Below are positions 1-11,900 of a stretch of 64,000 nucleotides of DNA, piece by piece. A program made the translations under genes and the position numbers. Below the pieces are notes generated by a model. It saw nothing but the letters and a program-made list of their open reading frames with translations. It had not been told where the DNA came from and searched no databases. How positions within the stretch are numbered: the stretch's first letter is position 1; each line of letters starts with the position of its first letter. The DNA is from Haliclona indistincta. Taxonomy: Eukaryota; Porifera; Demospongiae; Haplosclerida; Chalinidae. The stretch is from NCBI GenBank assembly GCA_964017065.1, contig OZ024784.1, positions 9,715,152 through 9,779,151 on the forward strand. The letters are read 5' to 3'.

Positions 1-560
1 TTGATTTTGTCTTTTTCTGACTTACTGCATGTGTTCATAAATATTATACAGCAGCATTAGTCTTACTTGTAGCATGCCTTGAGGTTTCCATTGTTATTCA
101 ACTGATTTTAATGAAGTGTCAACCCAGAACTTCTAAACAAACTGAGTGCTGCGAGGAGAGATATTATATTGAATACACACACACAAAGCAAAAGCTTCTC
201 ACTGCCTTTGACAAGGAGCTCGCAGGAGCTACTAACTATACCTCCCGCTATTGCTGGTGTAGGTTGATGAGACACAGCCTGTGTGATTTGGTACATTGTA
301 CCCATTTTACAGATGGGTAGCCTGGTAGAATGGCACACACACACACACACACATACACACACACACACACGTTAGTAAGTGTTGTGAGGTGGATCAATGT
401 ATGCAATTAGTGCATTCTCCAGTAAGTGCTGTTGAAAAACAAACTCAGACTTGTATATATACTTACACCCATGTAATATACACATACACAAGTGAAAGGG
501 ATATGTTTTTACGTTCTTGTTTGTGACTAGTTGTCTCTCTTCCTCTCATTTTATCTTTAG
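1..560. other. 5' flank or intron of the PAR6 gene
   Basis: No exon could be supported here. The stretch precedes the first visible PAR6 exon, which begins after a TTTAG acceptor at 560, so it is probably an intron or promoter of that gene. The usual short N-terminal exon of PAR6 was not recognised. A CA dinucleotide tract lies inside it. Confidence 0.5.
334..370. repeat. (CA)n microsatellite
   Basis: An interrupted run of CA dinucleotides with one CATA interruption is visible. It is ordinary simple sequence and makes spurious open frames on both strands. Confidence 0.95.
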
Positions 561-1579
561 TTCGAATGTGAGTTTCGGCGGTTCAGCATAGATCGGAGCC
601 AGATGAAGGAATTCCATGAATTCTACTCAACTGTCAAGGAGTCTCATAATCTCCCACCGCAAATGACCTTCACTGTGTCTTACACAGACCCTCGTAATGG
701 TGACCTATTGCCCATCACTAACAATGACAATATGTTACGAGCATTCTCTACTGCAATGCCTCTCCTTAGAGTATTTCTATATAGAGAACAAGGTACTGTT
801 ATTTTTGTTATCCTGTTTTCTTTTGAACCACCCTCACTGTCTTACTACCTACAGATCTCATGTTTGAAGATATGAAAGCAAGAGACCAGAGGAAGAGCAA
901 AAAGCCATTCCAGTCACAGAGACCAAAAACAACTATTGGTGCACCTAAAGACTTTCGTAAAGTTGGTTCTATCGTAGATGCCGACTTGCTCCCAGACACT
1001 GTTCGTAGAGTCAAATTAGTGAAGCAATCACAGGATCGTCCTCTCGGTTTCTACATACGGGATGGGACCAGTGTTCGAGTCACACCATATGGTTTGGAGA
1101 AAGTTCCTGGAATATTTATCTCTCGACTAGTACCAGGAGGGCTAGCAGAAGGCACTGGTTTGCTATCCGTAAATGATGAAATTATCGAAGTCAATGGTAT
1201 TGAAGTACTGGGTAAATCACTAGACCAAGTGACTGACATGATGGTCGCCAATAGCCAGAATCTTATTATAACCGTCAAGCCGGCAAACCAACCTCCTTCC
1301 ACACCTCGCACGGGAACTTCTGCCACTGCTAGACCAGCACGTAAAAGCTCTCCTCCTCCCAGAGGAACTCGTAGTCATAGCGATGCCCCGTCTCCTAGTG
1401 GTGCTGTTAAGACACCTCGCAATGAGCGAAGTACTCCATCCAGACAAACAGATAGTGGTGAGCCAGCAGCTGGGTCAGCATCATCGGCTAAAAAGAAGAT
1501 GAGTAGAGAAGGAGACAACAGGAGTAATGAAGACGCTAGCAACAGCACTAGGCACTCCGTTAACTCTCTTGATTCATAA
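561..1579 (+). CDS. PARD6: Partitioning-defective 6 (PAR6) polarity protein, 5' partial
   Basis: Two exons are visible, 561-792 and 855-1579, joined in frame across a 62-bp GT-AG intron. The first encodes a PB1 domain beginning [12 protein letters not shown], which in PAR6 binds atypical PKC. The second encodes the semi-CRIB segment ([20 protein letters not shown]), which in the family binds Cdc42-GTP, followed directly by a PDZ domain with the LGFYIRDG and [11 protein letters not shown] signatures. A Ser/Pro/Thr-rich basic tail of about 90 residues ends at a TAA. PAR6 acts with PAR3, aPKC and Cdc42 at the cell cortex to set polarity. The extreme N-terminus lies in an exon not seen in the window. 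A polyadenylation-like AATAAA-type stretch follows near 1679. The assignment rests on near-continuous PB1-CRIB-PDZ similarity remembered from the family and is firm. Confidence 0.95.
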
Positions 1580-1926
1580 TACCTCATTTTCACCTACATT
1601 AATCCGTGATTGTAGGCTAATGCTGATGTAAGTTCTTTCTGTTATCTTCTCATAGCTATTAATTTTTCACATCTCTTAAATAAAATTAATTGTTCTGGAA
1701 ACAAGAATACTTTCAGTTTTCTCACAATGTTTTCTTTTTTATTGTTATTATAATGAAACAGTGATATAGTTAGTATAGTAAGTTCATTATGTGCTCACAA
1801 TATAAATTATTATTGTTACTCGTTGTCGGTTATGTCTCTGGTAATGTGAACGAGTCTCATCGGAAGTATAATTTATTCAAATCAATTTCCCCGCCAATTT
1901 TTTTCGGTTACACCCACTTGCGTGTA
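1580..1926. other. Intergenic stretch after PAR6
   Basis: AT-rich sequence with the likely PAR6 3' UTR. No exon is supported, although an upstream exon of the following CCDC142-like gene could be hidden here. Confidence 0.4.
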
Positions 1927-2340
1927 CAGTCCAACCTCGATTATCCGGACAGCTTTGGCCACCGAAAATTTCTAGACGTCCGGATAGCCGAAAAAGTCCG
2001 GATAACGAAAATCAAAATGGTGGCCGTTCACAAGCATCCGAACGATGGCAGTAGAGGCTTATATCGTTGAGATCGCTCTCTCTTGTTTATGCAAACATTG
2101 TTTCCTACCGTGGGGAGGTGAAATAAACCAGACCGCTTGGCTATAGAACTGTAGAAAACAACGAGCAAACAGCAGCGTGGCCGTTAATTATATTCATAAC
2201 GTGTAACAATGTAAACGCTAATTATATTCATAGAATTTTGTACATACCAAATATCTAATTATCCGAAAACAAGCTCCTCCAGCTAGTCCGGATAATCGAG
2301 GGTACGGATAATCGAGGTCCGGATAATCGAGGTTGTACTG
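1927..2340. mobile_element. pogo/Tigger-like MITE
   Basis: A 414-bp segment is bounded by 24-bp terminal inverted repeats that start CAGTCCAACCTCGATTATCC and differ at one position between the ends. It is flanked on both sides by TA. The repeat is also echoed internally (tandem CCGGATAATCGAG copies near 2286-2330). TA target sites and CAGT...ATCCGGA ends are typical of pogo/Tigger members of the Tc1-mariner group. No transposase frame is present, so it is non-autonomous. It ends 11 bp before the first in-frame ATG of the next gene. Confidence 0.85.
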
Positions 2341-2351
2341 TATTCATCAAA

Positions 2352-4350
2352 ATGCCCATCTTGTTGGCAGGCAGGCGGTTAGGTGAACTGGTGAAGCTGT
2401 TGGATGAACTGGAAAAAGCGAGTAAAGATGACGATGTCACGAGCTGCAAACAATGTAGACAATATATTGACAGACTGAGTAGCTACGTGGTCCCAGCTCC
2501 TACCAACCATGACACCACACCTAGCAGTGGTCAAATGTTCGTAGCTATTTTGATAAAGAAAATACTTCTCCTAATAGTGGATCAAGTATGCTGCTGGGAG
2601 GAGACGAGAGGGCTGGAAATACAACCACTGTTTGCTGCTATACACCTCAACAACACTCACCTCATAAGAACAGCAAATGTCACTCTAGCTGATGTAATGG
2701 ACACTATTGTACTCACTCGTGTTAATGTAATATGCAGGAGAGTGGAGAGAGAGGGCGTGCGTAAATGGTGGCAGTTGATGGAGAAAGAAAAAATGTGGCT
2801 TAAAGATATAGTGACTGTTGTGGAGACACAAACTGATCTGTTGACTGGTCATGGGGTGAGTGGGGCGGTGAGAATGATTGAAGGTCGGATATGGAAAGAA
2901 GTTGGCGGAAGACTAAGAGTTTGTGATGATTTGTGCGGTTTGTTAGCAGATTTATCAACACAAGGTAAGCGGTATCTGTGTCACTGTGTGTTGCTGATAC
3001 ACGTTGCACATTCAGAATACGCCTTCTCTGCTGGTTACAAGTGTGTATGGTATCTGATCACAGCAAGGACTGCACAACAGCACACTAATACAGCATTGAT
3101 TGGTAAAGATACTAATGTGCATGTGATGTGACTGAGTTCTTTACTACAGGTCTCAAGTCTTTGTTGGTAGCATTAGCAGTACAGGTACACAGGTCATATA
3201 GACCTTCCTCTGTACCAACTCATACTCACCTGTCCACCGCCATCCTCCTTCCTGTCACTACTGCTCTACAGCAAATGCACACTGAGTATACTAAAGTCAC
3301 CTCCTCTTCACTCGCGAACACACACAGTACATTGACTGATTACTCCTGTATTGCTCTCTACTTAGATACCATACGGACCATCCTTCCTCTCGTTATCCTT
3401 CTTCTTCATACCTTGACCTCATTGTGTTGCTGGCTTGCTCATGGTCTCGCTCTCTCCTTATCCTCCTCTAATATGGTTTCTACAGTTTCTTTGCTTTTAG
3501 AAGAAGGAGTGGCTTATTTTGGCACTCTGAGAGACATGGTGGGTGTGGTCAGTGACCTCACACCGCACTCTATTGCTCTCCTAGCACCTCAATCTCCACA
3601 CTGGCTGTTAGTTGAGCAATCACAAATCATACACTCGGAAATAAAAAAGAGATTGGAGTGGATGGAGGTGAGTGTAGCTCGATCCTCACACAGTTTACTT
3701 ATCGTTCATTCATTCATTCCAGGATCAACTTGTGAGAGGGTGTGAGTGTTTCTTTACTCAATGGCGAGATCGTTGCTGCTGTCTTCTCGATCAGGTGTTT
3801 CCCTCTGCTGCAGTTTGGGGCAGAGCAGGGAAGAAGAGCAGAACCACAGGTACTATCTATTGCTGTCTTACCGTGGACTACTACCATACCTACTGTAGCT
3901 ACACCAACTAACCCATCTCCTTACATCACACCTCTCATTGATCAACTGCTTGGTCCATTATGTGAGGCAGCTTCACACTTGTCACCCTCACCACAGCAGG
4001 CCCTAGTGGAGCACACGGTGACTCTACTACTGTACGAGCTGCGCAAAGCAATACTGAACTGTAGACACCAGCTACAACCAGTCACTTGTCGTCAGCTACA
4101 AGTTGATCTTGATCAGCTCATCTTCTTCCTGGTTTCAGCTGACAGCAGGCTAGAGCAACAGACAAGAGAGCTGCTAGGAAAGCTGCCAGTGTGTGTGGAC
4201 ATGAAGAAAGGACTAGGAGCTTTAGCAAGAGAGGAAAGAATAGTGGAGACATCTTCACTGTCAGTAGAAATAGGAGGTGAATTGGGGAGACTCCTAAACC
4301 AAGTGACATTATTAAACAATATTGTTTTTAGTGAACTTGACTGGAAATAA
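2352..4350 (+). CDS. CCDC142-like protein
   Basis: Four exons join in frame: 2352-2964, 3150-3667, 3723-3849 and 3899-4350, giving about 569 residues. The third intron is only 49 bp. The protein is helical and leucine-rich with no catalytic motif. The last two exons encode a C-terminal region with the pattern CFFTQWRDRCCCLLDQVFPS, then a proline/serine linker, then a helix pair (LQVDLDQLIFFL...LLGKLPVC) that resembles the conserved C-terminal domain of vertebrate CCDC142, a protein of unknown function. That resemblance is from memory and needs a profile search. The true start is uncertain. The ATG used is just downstream of a transposable element, and the coding frame might instead begin at a splice acceptor near 2380, with earlier exons upstream of the element. 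Confidence 0.5.
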
Positions 4351-4448
4351 TAATATTACAACAACACACAATATGACATTAATTCAATATAAGGCAGTTA
4401 AACCAAAATTCACATTAGTTGTTAGTACACTACTAGCAGTACACAAGC

Positions 4449-5885
4449 TCAGAATATTGGGATATAGTTGTCTATTTTAGAGCGCTGGCGTTGAGCAATA
4501 CACTCTGCTATCCAGATGATGTTACGGCACTCTTGTTCCTTCAGCTTCAGGTAAGAATAAAACACTCCAAAGTGAAACTGGTACATAAACGACTGCACAT
4601 TGAGCTGGACTTCTCGCTCAAAGAACTTGTCTTCGAGTGTCTTCTCACCAGGATTAGTACCAGCACCATTAAATATGGCAGCATACTCCTGTCAGTGAAA
4701 CATAATAAGAGGAATGGTGAAGAGGCAGATAACGTACAGGATAGAAATCAGCAACAGCCTTCACTTGCTCATAGTCTTCACACTTAGCAAGTCGAGTGAG
4801 TCCATCAGGATACAGCTTACCACAAGTTGGATACAGCTTCTCTCTGTCATCCTGGCTGAGTTCTGTTCCAAATGAGTTGATAGTGATGATGAATGCTCGA
4901 CGATCAGCCTCAAACTAATCAGTAACAAGGTAAAGCATGAGTCCAGTTACTAAATCATTAGCTTACAGCTAGCAGGAAGCCCATTACTGTTGCAGTGTCA
5001 CCACCAAGGTCCTGACAAAACTTGTAAAAATCTTCAAGATATTTCTACACAGAGTGACCATAAAACACTTTTTGTTGTGAAGGTAATCTTACCTTGTATA
5101 GTGTGTTCCTGATCACCTCAATATTCAGCTCATCAAGATCAGTCTGTGAAACACAGTGCTTGAAATATGGTCCTGGAGAGAGATTCAAACCAATTCATCA
5201 AAAGCACTGTATGTCCGTACCAAGGGGTGTGTCCACTAACACAGCACTGTAGAGGTCAGCTGGTGTGTTGGCAATGTTAATGCTCTCCATTTCCTCAAAG
5301 CTGCCTAGAGGATGACACTTTGAGCGCAGTTCGGTAATCTGTCGCTGGTGAAGTGTGCCCGTGATGAGGAGAATGATGTTGTCTATCATATAGCTGTACC
5401 TAAAGAAAGAAAGTGAGAATGATAAATAACAGACTATTCAGACCATTCACACAAACGCTGTACTTACTCAATAGTTCACAGATTGTAGCAAATACTTAGC
5501 TAGTTCTGGCAATGTGTGACTCACGTGATAAAGTCCATGAAGGTGGTGAGAGGAGCAACAGCATGAGCTCTCATGTGTCTGAACTCAATCACTAGCTGCA
5601 TCTTGAGCTTATCATCAATCAGTGTCACCGGTATAGGAGACGGCTCATTCTGAAGGAAGTTACCATAGTCAGTAGCCTGAAGCTGTAGCTTGAGATCTAA
5701 TTGAAGAGGAGGGGAGGAGTCATGTTTGGGGACTGCGACATTTTATATACTCACTCACCCTCTATCGTTTCACATTGCACGAGGTTAAGGTAGTCCGTTC
5801 GATCTAATATACCTGAACGGTGCCCACGTACCAATCCTTCAAGGAAACCGTGGTCGACGTTGAATGTGTACTCCGAAAAAGACAT
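4449..5885 (-). CDS. ATP6V0D1: V-type proton ATPase subunit d
   Basis: Seven exons on the complement (5885-5759, 5696-5525, 5399-5221, 5172-5093, 5044-4967, 4914-4738, 4688-4449) join in frame to exactly 350 residues, against 351 in human subunit d1. The protein starts [20 protein letters not shown] and ends [16 protein letters not shown], both diagnostic. Subunit d sits on the cytosolic face of the V0 ring and couples it to the central stalk of the V1 motor, so it is needed for acidification of lysosomes and other endomembranes. The region around [17 protein letters not shown] and the [19 protein letters not shown] block are strongly conserved. The gene shares an 89-bp promoter interval with the RMDN1-like gene. 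Confidence 0.97.
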
Positions 5886-5974
5886 CGCAGCAGCCACTGT
5901 TTGTCATGTGACTTTGCTGACCCAATGCCCTGACGTCATTTACAAATTGACCACCAGTGATGTAACGTGACGTC
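5886..5974. promoter_or_regulatory. Compact bidirectional promoter with CRE and E-box-like sites
   Basis: Only 89 bp separate the start codons of the V-ATPase d gene and the RMDN1-like gene. Two perfect TGACGTCA octamers (cAMP-response/ATF type) lie at 5931-5938 and 5968-5975, the second overlapping the downstream ATG. GTCATGTGAC at 5903-5912 is one base from the palindromic CLEAR/E-box GTCACGTGAC. The motifs are visible; their use by transcription factors is inference. Confidence 0.55.
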
Positions 5975-7272
5975 ATGGCTCATCAGTTCAGAACATTATC
6001 AGCGATTGTATCACGCTGTCGCTTCTATTCTCTATTCAGACCCTCTCTCTCCTTCTCTCGCCTCTGTACTAGGTGTTCGCAATTTAACCGACTTACACGA
6101 GCCGCAAAAGTGAGCATAAAGTTAAACATACTCCGGTAACCGGCCAAATCATGGCCCTGGTAGATATTCCCAGCTGCTTTGACACTTTAAAATCTACACG
6201 TGTGTAGGTGTTGCTGTTTGGTTCTTTGCCTGTGGTGGTGATGGCAAAGGTAGCTGACCCTAGTGTGGCAGATATTGTCAAGCGTACTGATGAACTTGAC
6301 TCTGATAACAAATTGAGAGAAGCTTATGAGTACATCTCACAGTATGCACACATCGATGATGTGGAGATACATAATCGTGTTGCTCGTGAGTGTTATTATG
6401 TTTCCAAGTACTATGCTAAGGACAACAATGAGGCCAAGAGTTTGGCTAATGAAGGGTTAAAACATGCTGAGATGGCTACTAAACTAGATCCCAACAACTA
6501 TCGGGCATTCAGGGTTTGTTGTGTGTGCTTATTTCTACAAGTTTATGAGTGTCTTATAGTGGATGGGCATACTGCTGAACAGTGTGTCAGAGTTTGAAGG
6601 CTACAAAGTTAAAATAGAGAAATCATTTGAGATTAGAAAACACTTCGATGTGAGTATTTAAAGTGGTAGTAATAATATTTGGCTGTGTTATCTAGAAAGC
6701 AAAGGCGCTCAAGCCTGATGATCCATATGGTCACTATCTTATTGGTCAATGGTATGTGTTCCTTAGTGAGTTTGCTGTTGCTTCCTTATTCATCACTTTC
6801 AGGTGCTATAGTGTTGCTTCTGTGTCCTGGTACATGCGTAAAGCAGCATCACTGATATTTGCTACACCTCCCACTGCTACCTATGAAGAGGTGAATGTTG
6901 AGCAGTTCATCATGCAAATTGGTACATTGCTTTTCACTTGTAGGCATTGGAGCACTTCATGAATGCTGAAAAACGTGAGTCAGCTATGATGCGTGGTTGT
7001 GATGTGAAAACAAGATCTGATTTATGCTGTACATGTGTATTCTCTTTTCAGTTGAGCCTGGATTCTACTGCAGTAACTGGGTCTTTATTGGTCGCTGTCA
7101 CTATCAGCTTGGGAACAAGAAGGAGGCCAAGGAATGGCTAACAAAGGCAGCACAGTTTAATGGTGATGGCGCTGATGAAAAAGAGGTTATTCGTACCTTT
7201 TACTTTTTATTCATTTCCCACTCTCAATCACAGGCAAAGCAAGAAGCAAACGATTTATTGAAAAAAGTATAA
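5975..7272 (+). CDS. RMDN1: Regulator of microtubule dynamics 1-like TPR protein
   Basis: Eight exons join in frame: 5975-6109, 6208-6513, 6560-6649, 6696-6751, 6803-6890, 6944-6974, 7052-7185 and 7234-7272. The chosen ATG gives an arginine- and serine-rich N-terminus (MAHQFRTLSAIVSRCRFYSL) that looks like a mitochondrial presequence, followed by a short hydrophobic stretch and then TPR-type helices. Family hallmarks are WMGILLNSVSEFEGYKVKIE, HYLIGQWCYSVASVSWYMRK, IFATPPTATYEE and LEPGFYCSNWVFIGRCHYQLG, which follow human RMDN1 in order. RMDN proteins associate with microtubules and mitochondria. One intron begins GTTATT rather than GTAAGT. Function beyond the family is not known. Confidence 0.9.
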
Positions 7273-7351
7273 GAACTAAAATCAACCATCAGATTTGACA
7301 GACATGCATAGCAGTGTGTATAGAGATGAATCATTTTCATGCTGAGGGTGG

Positions 7352-8158
7352 TTAGAATGTAGAGTCGTCCTGTGATGATGAAGAGTGTTGGGTAGCAAGT
7401 GTTTTTAAACAGTGTAGCTGATCTAGAGATTGAGTGAGAATGGGACGAACTGAACTGATCTCCATTAGTGTCAAGCTATCCAACTAAAGGGTACAGAGTA
7501 AAGAAGGAACAGGCGAATAGTTGGATGAAACCTTGCCATATGCAGCTTGCTGGGCGACCATGTTGCCCACACTTTTCCTTAGCTTTGCTGTTCGTAGGTC
7601 CCATAGATCCTTTAGAAGTGCTCTGGTCTCATCAGCTTGAGGAATATCATCTGATGCTCTGTGTAACAACACATCAGTAGTACCAGTGCTAGTCTAGTAA
7701 TGAGTATAGTCGTCCCTAGCTTACTTATTTAAAAGCATTGTGCCCACTTCCATGTAGTATGGTGATGGCATGGGTACAAATAGTTCAGATGTACTTTCTG
7801 ATTGCTTTGCCTCTATCAGTACATCTACAAATATTAATGATAAAATTGACATTCAGTAGATAATAGTACAAGAGACAGTGACACACCTACACTCAGCCAT
7901 GATGGAGGCTGAATGTGACATCGATGACGTTGTTTGAGATCAAGAGCTAGCCAGAGTGGAACATCCACCGGCATTGAGGGGTTGAAGGGACCAAAATCAC
8001 CCTAGAAGATCACATTATGTGGGAGAAGAAAAATGCACACATGAGCATGCTCCACGTGTTGCACCTACAGATATGAGTGATAGTTTGTTTTCAGAGAAGT
8101 TTGGTATGATAGTGACGAGTTGCTTTTCCGCAAGGAATTCAGCTTCAGCAAGATCCAT
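7352..8158 (-). CDS. GINS2: DNA replication complex GINS protein PSF2
   Basis: Five exons on the complement (8158-8069, 8001-7887, 7824-7725, 7658-7532, 7483-7352) join in frame to 187 residues, close to the 185 of human GINS2. The N-terminus [20 protein letters not shown], the [19 protein letters not shown] block and [20 protein letters not shown] are diagnostic. PSF2 is one of four GINS subunits of the CMG replicative helicase (Cdc45-MCM2-7-GINS). The donor of exon 2 was chosen at GTAG|GTGTGT because it keeps frame and restores WLSVDVL. The gene is tail-to-tail with the RMDN1-like gene, about 80 bp apart. MCM4, another CMG subunit, is encoded 30 kb away in the same window. Confidence 0.95.
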
Positions 8159-8906
8159 ACGCTAGGGAATGCACGGGTGTAGGTGAAAGTGGACAAACAC
8201 TCATACCTTGAAACTGCCGCTTTGATAGCAGGAGCGCATTATAACGAGCGGTTATGAATACCATTGACGTTCGGAGATCGGCCACGCTGTCGTAGGAGTC
8301 TCTCCTTTGTCCGACAAATACTGTACTTTTCTGTAGTGATCCTCTCTCTTCTTGTCATTCAAATATGTCAGAATCCAGGAAGCCGCCAGGTTAGTCTTCT
8401 TACTATTTTAACGTCACCGTTTGTAAGGCTATCCGACTACAAGATAGCTAACCGCGATATTCTCGCTGCTGGCACCAAGCACGATTTTTATGGGTGCATG
8501 AGTTGATGGTCGAGCAGGCAGTCGGTGTGTGCGTGTGTGTTGTTGGACACGGTGTCGAGGCTAGTGATGTTATTCACTCACTCTTCACTTCTGGTATGAG
8601 GAATGGCATTCCATCATCGGCTCTTGTGGTGCCCCTCCCACGCACTCCACCCGCCTGACTCGCCCCCACTGCTAGTGCCTAGCGCCTGCAACTGTAGTTT
8701 GGCATTCCTCGACCAGCCATTGCTAGTTGGCTCCCAAGCGCTCTTAGTTTTTATCCACTATCCAAACAAGGGCTACTTTGTCGCCAGGGCGCCATTAGAG
8801 GCCATAAAAAACCTGCTGGGCGTGATTTTGCCGCTGTTATCACTGTTGCTGCTTTCACTGACATTTTCTCTCTCTCTTTCACTATCGCCTGCTGTGCTGG
8901 TTCATT
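8159..8906. other. Shared 5' interval between GINS2 and septin genes
   Basis: This 748-bp interval separates two divergently transcribed genes. Open frames in it (for example 8603-8941) are not in frame with the septin start and show no domain, so I treat them as chance. It probably holds both promoters and 5' UTRs. Confidence 0.4.
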
Positions 8907-11900
8907 ATGTACCGTATCAAACACTGGCTAGTTCCTCCTGAGGTAAGACTCTCTCTGCTGCTTGTTCTCCTTGCTAGTTTATTATTAAGGACTTGCACTA
9001 TAATAAGTATAATATTTTTTGTCATTGCAGAAGAAAGCAGCCTCTCATTATGTAGGCTATGCTAATCTTCCTAACCAAGTGTTTAGAAAATCTGTAAAAC
9101 GTGGATTCCAATTCAGCTTAATGGTTGTTGGTAAGTAAATAACAATGTAATTATAGCTGCATGATTGCTGTTGGCATAGCTATAATAGCTCGGCAAACCT
9201 TCTGCTTGCTCACACTACACTAGGAATAGCACTCACACTGGGTCACACACAGCACCAGCACACATCTGTTATTGTAGGCTTCTTTCCCTCCCACATAATC
9301 CAGTGCATTCTATAAACTGTAGTACACTATGGTATGCATACAGGGCTCTTTAATTGAAATGCAGTCATAACTTTTATTTGTGTGTGTCCTCAGGCCAGAG
9401 CGGTCTAGGCAAGTCCACACTCATTAACTCACTCTTCATGACTGATCTGTATGAGGATAGTACATATGATGGACCATCACATCGTATACCACGAACCACT
9501 GAGGTATATTTGCTCACCGATAAAATGTAATATTTTGTACATAGTAGTGATTTATTAATTGTTTGTGGAAGGTGCACATGTGATGTGTGTGAGGTGTTAG
9601 TGTGGGAAGTGTGATGGCTACTGTATTGATCAATTTACAGCTTCACCTCTGGAATTTAATTATACAACTATCACCTTGTTAGTGACAGTGTTAGAGGGTC
9701 TGTCACACTCGCAGGTGAAAGAGTCCACTGTGCAACTACAAGAGGAAGGAGTTAGATTGGAGCTCACTGTAGTCGACACTCCTGGCTTTGGTGATGTAGT
9801 AGACAACACCAACTGGTAAGTAAGCTCATGATAGAATTCAATAATATTTGTCTCAGCGGCCAACACGATGTAGTAGCTACAATACACAACCTCTTAGTTC
9901 AGATGGTGTATGCATAATTTTATCTTGTCTTTATTTCTTCCTTCCATTACGCTCTAGTTGGCAACCCATCATGAATCAAATAGACAGTAAATATGAGGAG
10001 TACCTCAATGCTGAATCTCGTGTCAACAGAGGAATCATTGAGGATCATCGTATTCATTGTTGTCTCTATTTTCTCCCTCCTAATGGCCATGGGTCAGTTA
10101 ATACTGTCTTTCAAAGTACTGTACACATTTTTTGACAACTATAACTTCCAGCCCCAATGATATTTTTATTTCTAATCTACATTTGTGACTTTTTCATTGT
10201 TTATCTAGTCTGCGTCATATTGACATTGAGTTCATGCGTCAGCTTCATGAGAAGGTCAACATAATACCAATAATTGCTAAGGCTGACATGTTGACACCAG
10301 AGGAGTGCAGTCGCTTCAAGAAACTGGTTAGAGCGATGGACAAGGTGTTTAACCTTGTCTCCTGTATTGTTGCTAGGTAATGCAAGACCTCCATAACAAT
10401 GGTATCAAGATCTACCAGTTTCCTGATCCTAAACTGGATGATGATGATGACGCAGCTAATAGCAAACTGAGAGTCAGTATTTCTTACTGCTAGTGTGTTT
10501 ATTTCTCATCTCTTCTCTTTAGGAGGCTATTCCATTTGCTGTTGTCGGCAGTACAACTGTGCTTGAGGTTAATAACAAGAAGGTTAGGGGGCGTCAGTAT
10601 CCATGGGGTGTAGTTGAAGGTAAGTAATAGATGTCTGTCAGTGTGTAGTAGCTATGCTGCTATCCTCTTTCAGTTGATAATATTGAGCACTGTGACTTCA
10701 CTGTACTGAGAGACATGCTGATCAAGTGAGTTCATCTGCTAGTTGAGTGTTCTTGACGGTGTAGTGATGATTACATACCATGCACTGAGCTCATGTGGCA
10801 GTGATGGTCAATATTCAGCCTTGTCTGATCACTGTATACTCTGTTTTGTACTAATGTGTGCTATCAGCAGTCCATAATCGATCGCACCTATCAAGAGTAG
10901 GCGTGTGAATTGAATTAGATTTTCTGCCAGCGAACTGTCGCTAGCGAATATACTGTTTTTAGCGCTGTTAGACTGCACCTCCTTGAACACATCAGGCTGA
11001 GAGCAACTGTATGTACTCGTGAAAGCATCTGATAGCCTAGCCGCTAGATCACCTGTACGTTCATGGTTCGGCTATCTGATCGTGTAGAAGCTGTTTATCG
11101 CTCAATCATACAACTGGATCCACGGAGCTGCTGTGCTGAGCTGTCAGCCTAGCTGTTCGACTTAGTGTATCGCTAACACTATATAACTGTAATAACTACT
11201 GTTACATCTCAGGAACTCTCTGAGAAAATGTGTGTAATAACGATGTGATAACGCTAAACTTTGATTGAATGGAAGACTTTGATTGAATGGAAGACAGCCA
11301 TGCTCACAAGGTTTGGCGAAGGCAACGGCAGGCTTGTAAATCGAGCTAGAAATAGATGCCAAGATGCTTCCTCAGCTCTTAGATCATAGACAATTTCTCT
11401 GTCTTCTGTACTGAGCTGCCAGCTCTAAAAATAGTATATCTGCTAGCGACAGTTCGCTGGCAGAAAATCCAATTAAAGTGTGGGCGATTCACACTCCTAC
11501 TCTTACTAGGCGTGGTCTCCCGGTGCTATGTGATTATGGACTCCTGGTCATATGTATTGTACACAAAATTAATTCTATTTTCTATGTTGAATTACCAACC
11601 GTCACTGATGCTCCTCTAGGACACACATGCAGGACCTCAAAGATGTCACTAATAATCTTCACTATGAGAACTATCGTTGCCACAAACTAGCAGGTGTCAG
11701 CAGTATGGGTGGAGTTGATACCAAGCAGTTTGTAGCTCCATCACGGTAGGTAATTGTGTGTGTAATGTGTCCATGCCCCATCAACGGTTGACTAAAATAA
11801 TAAAATTTTCATAATGAGACTCCGGAATAAATTTTGCATAATATAGTTGTCCGATGACTGTAGAACTGTTTCTATGGAATGATGTATAATTGTATGCATG

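Noticed and set aside
603..875. Continuous frame through the PAR6 PB1 exon into intron sequence as a 90-residue protein
   Set aside because: A GT donor at 793 and an acceptor at 854 splice it in frame to the CRIB-PDZ exon. The extra residues are intron read-through.
1789..2070. 93-residue open frame near the MITE
   Set aside because: It overlaps the pogo-type inverted repeat, has no domain and does not splice to a neighbour.
8603..8941. 112-residue open frame upstream of the septin start
   Set aside because: Hydrophobic low-complexity translation in a different frame from the septin exon, lacking conservation signals.
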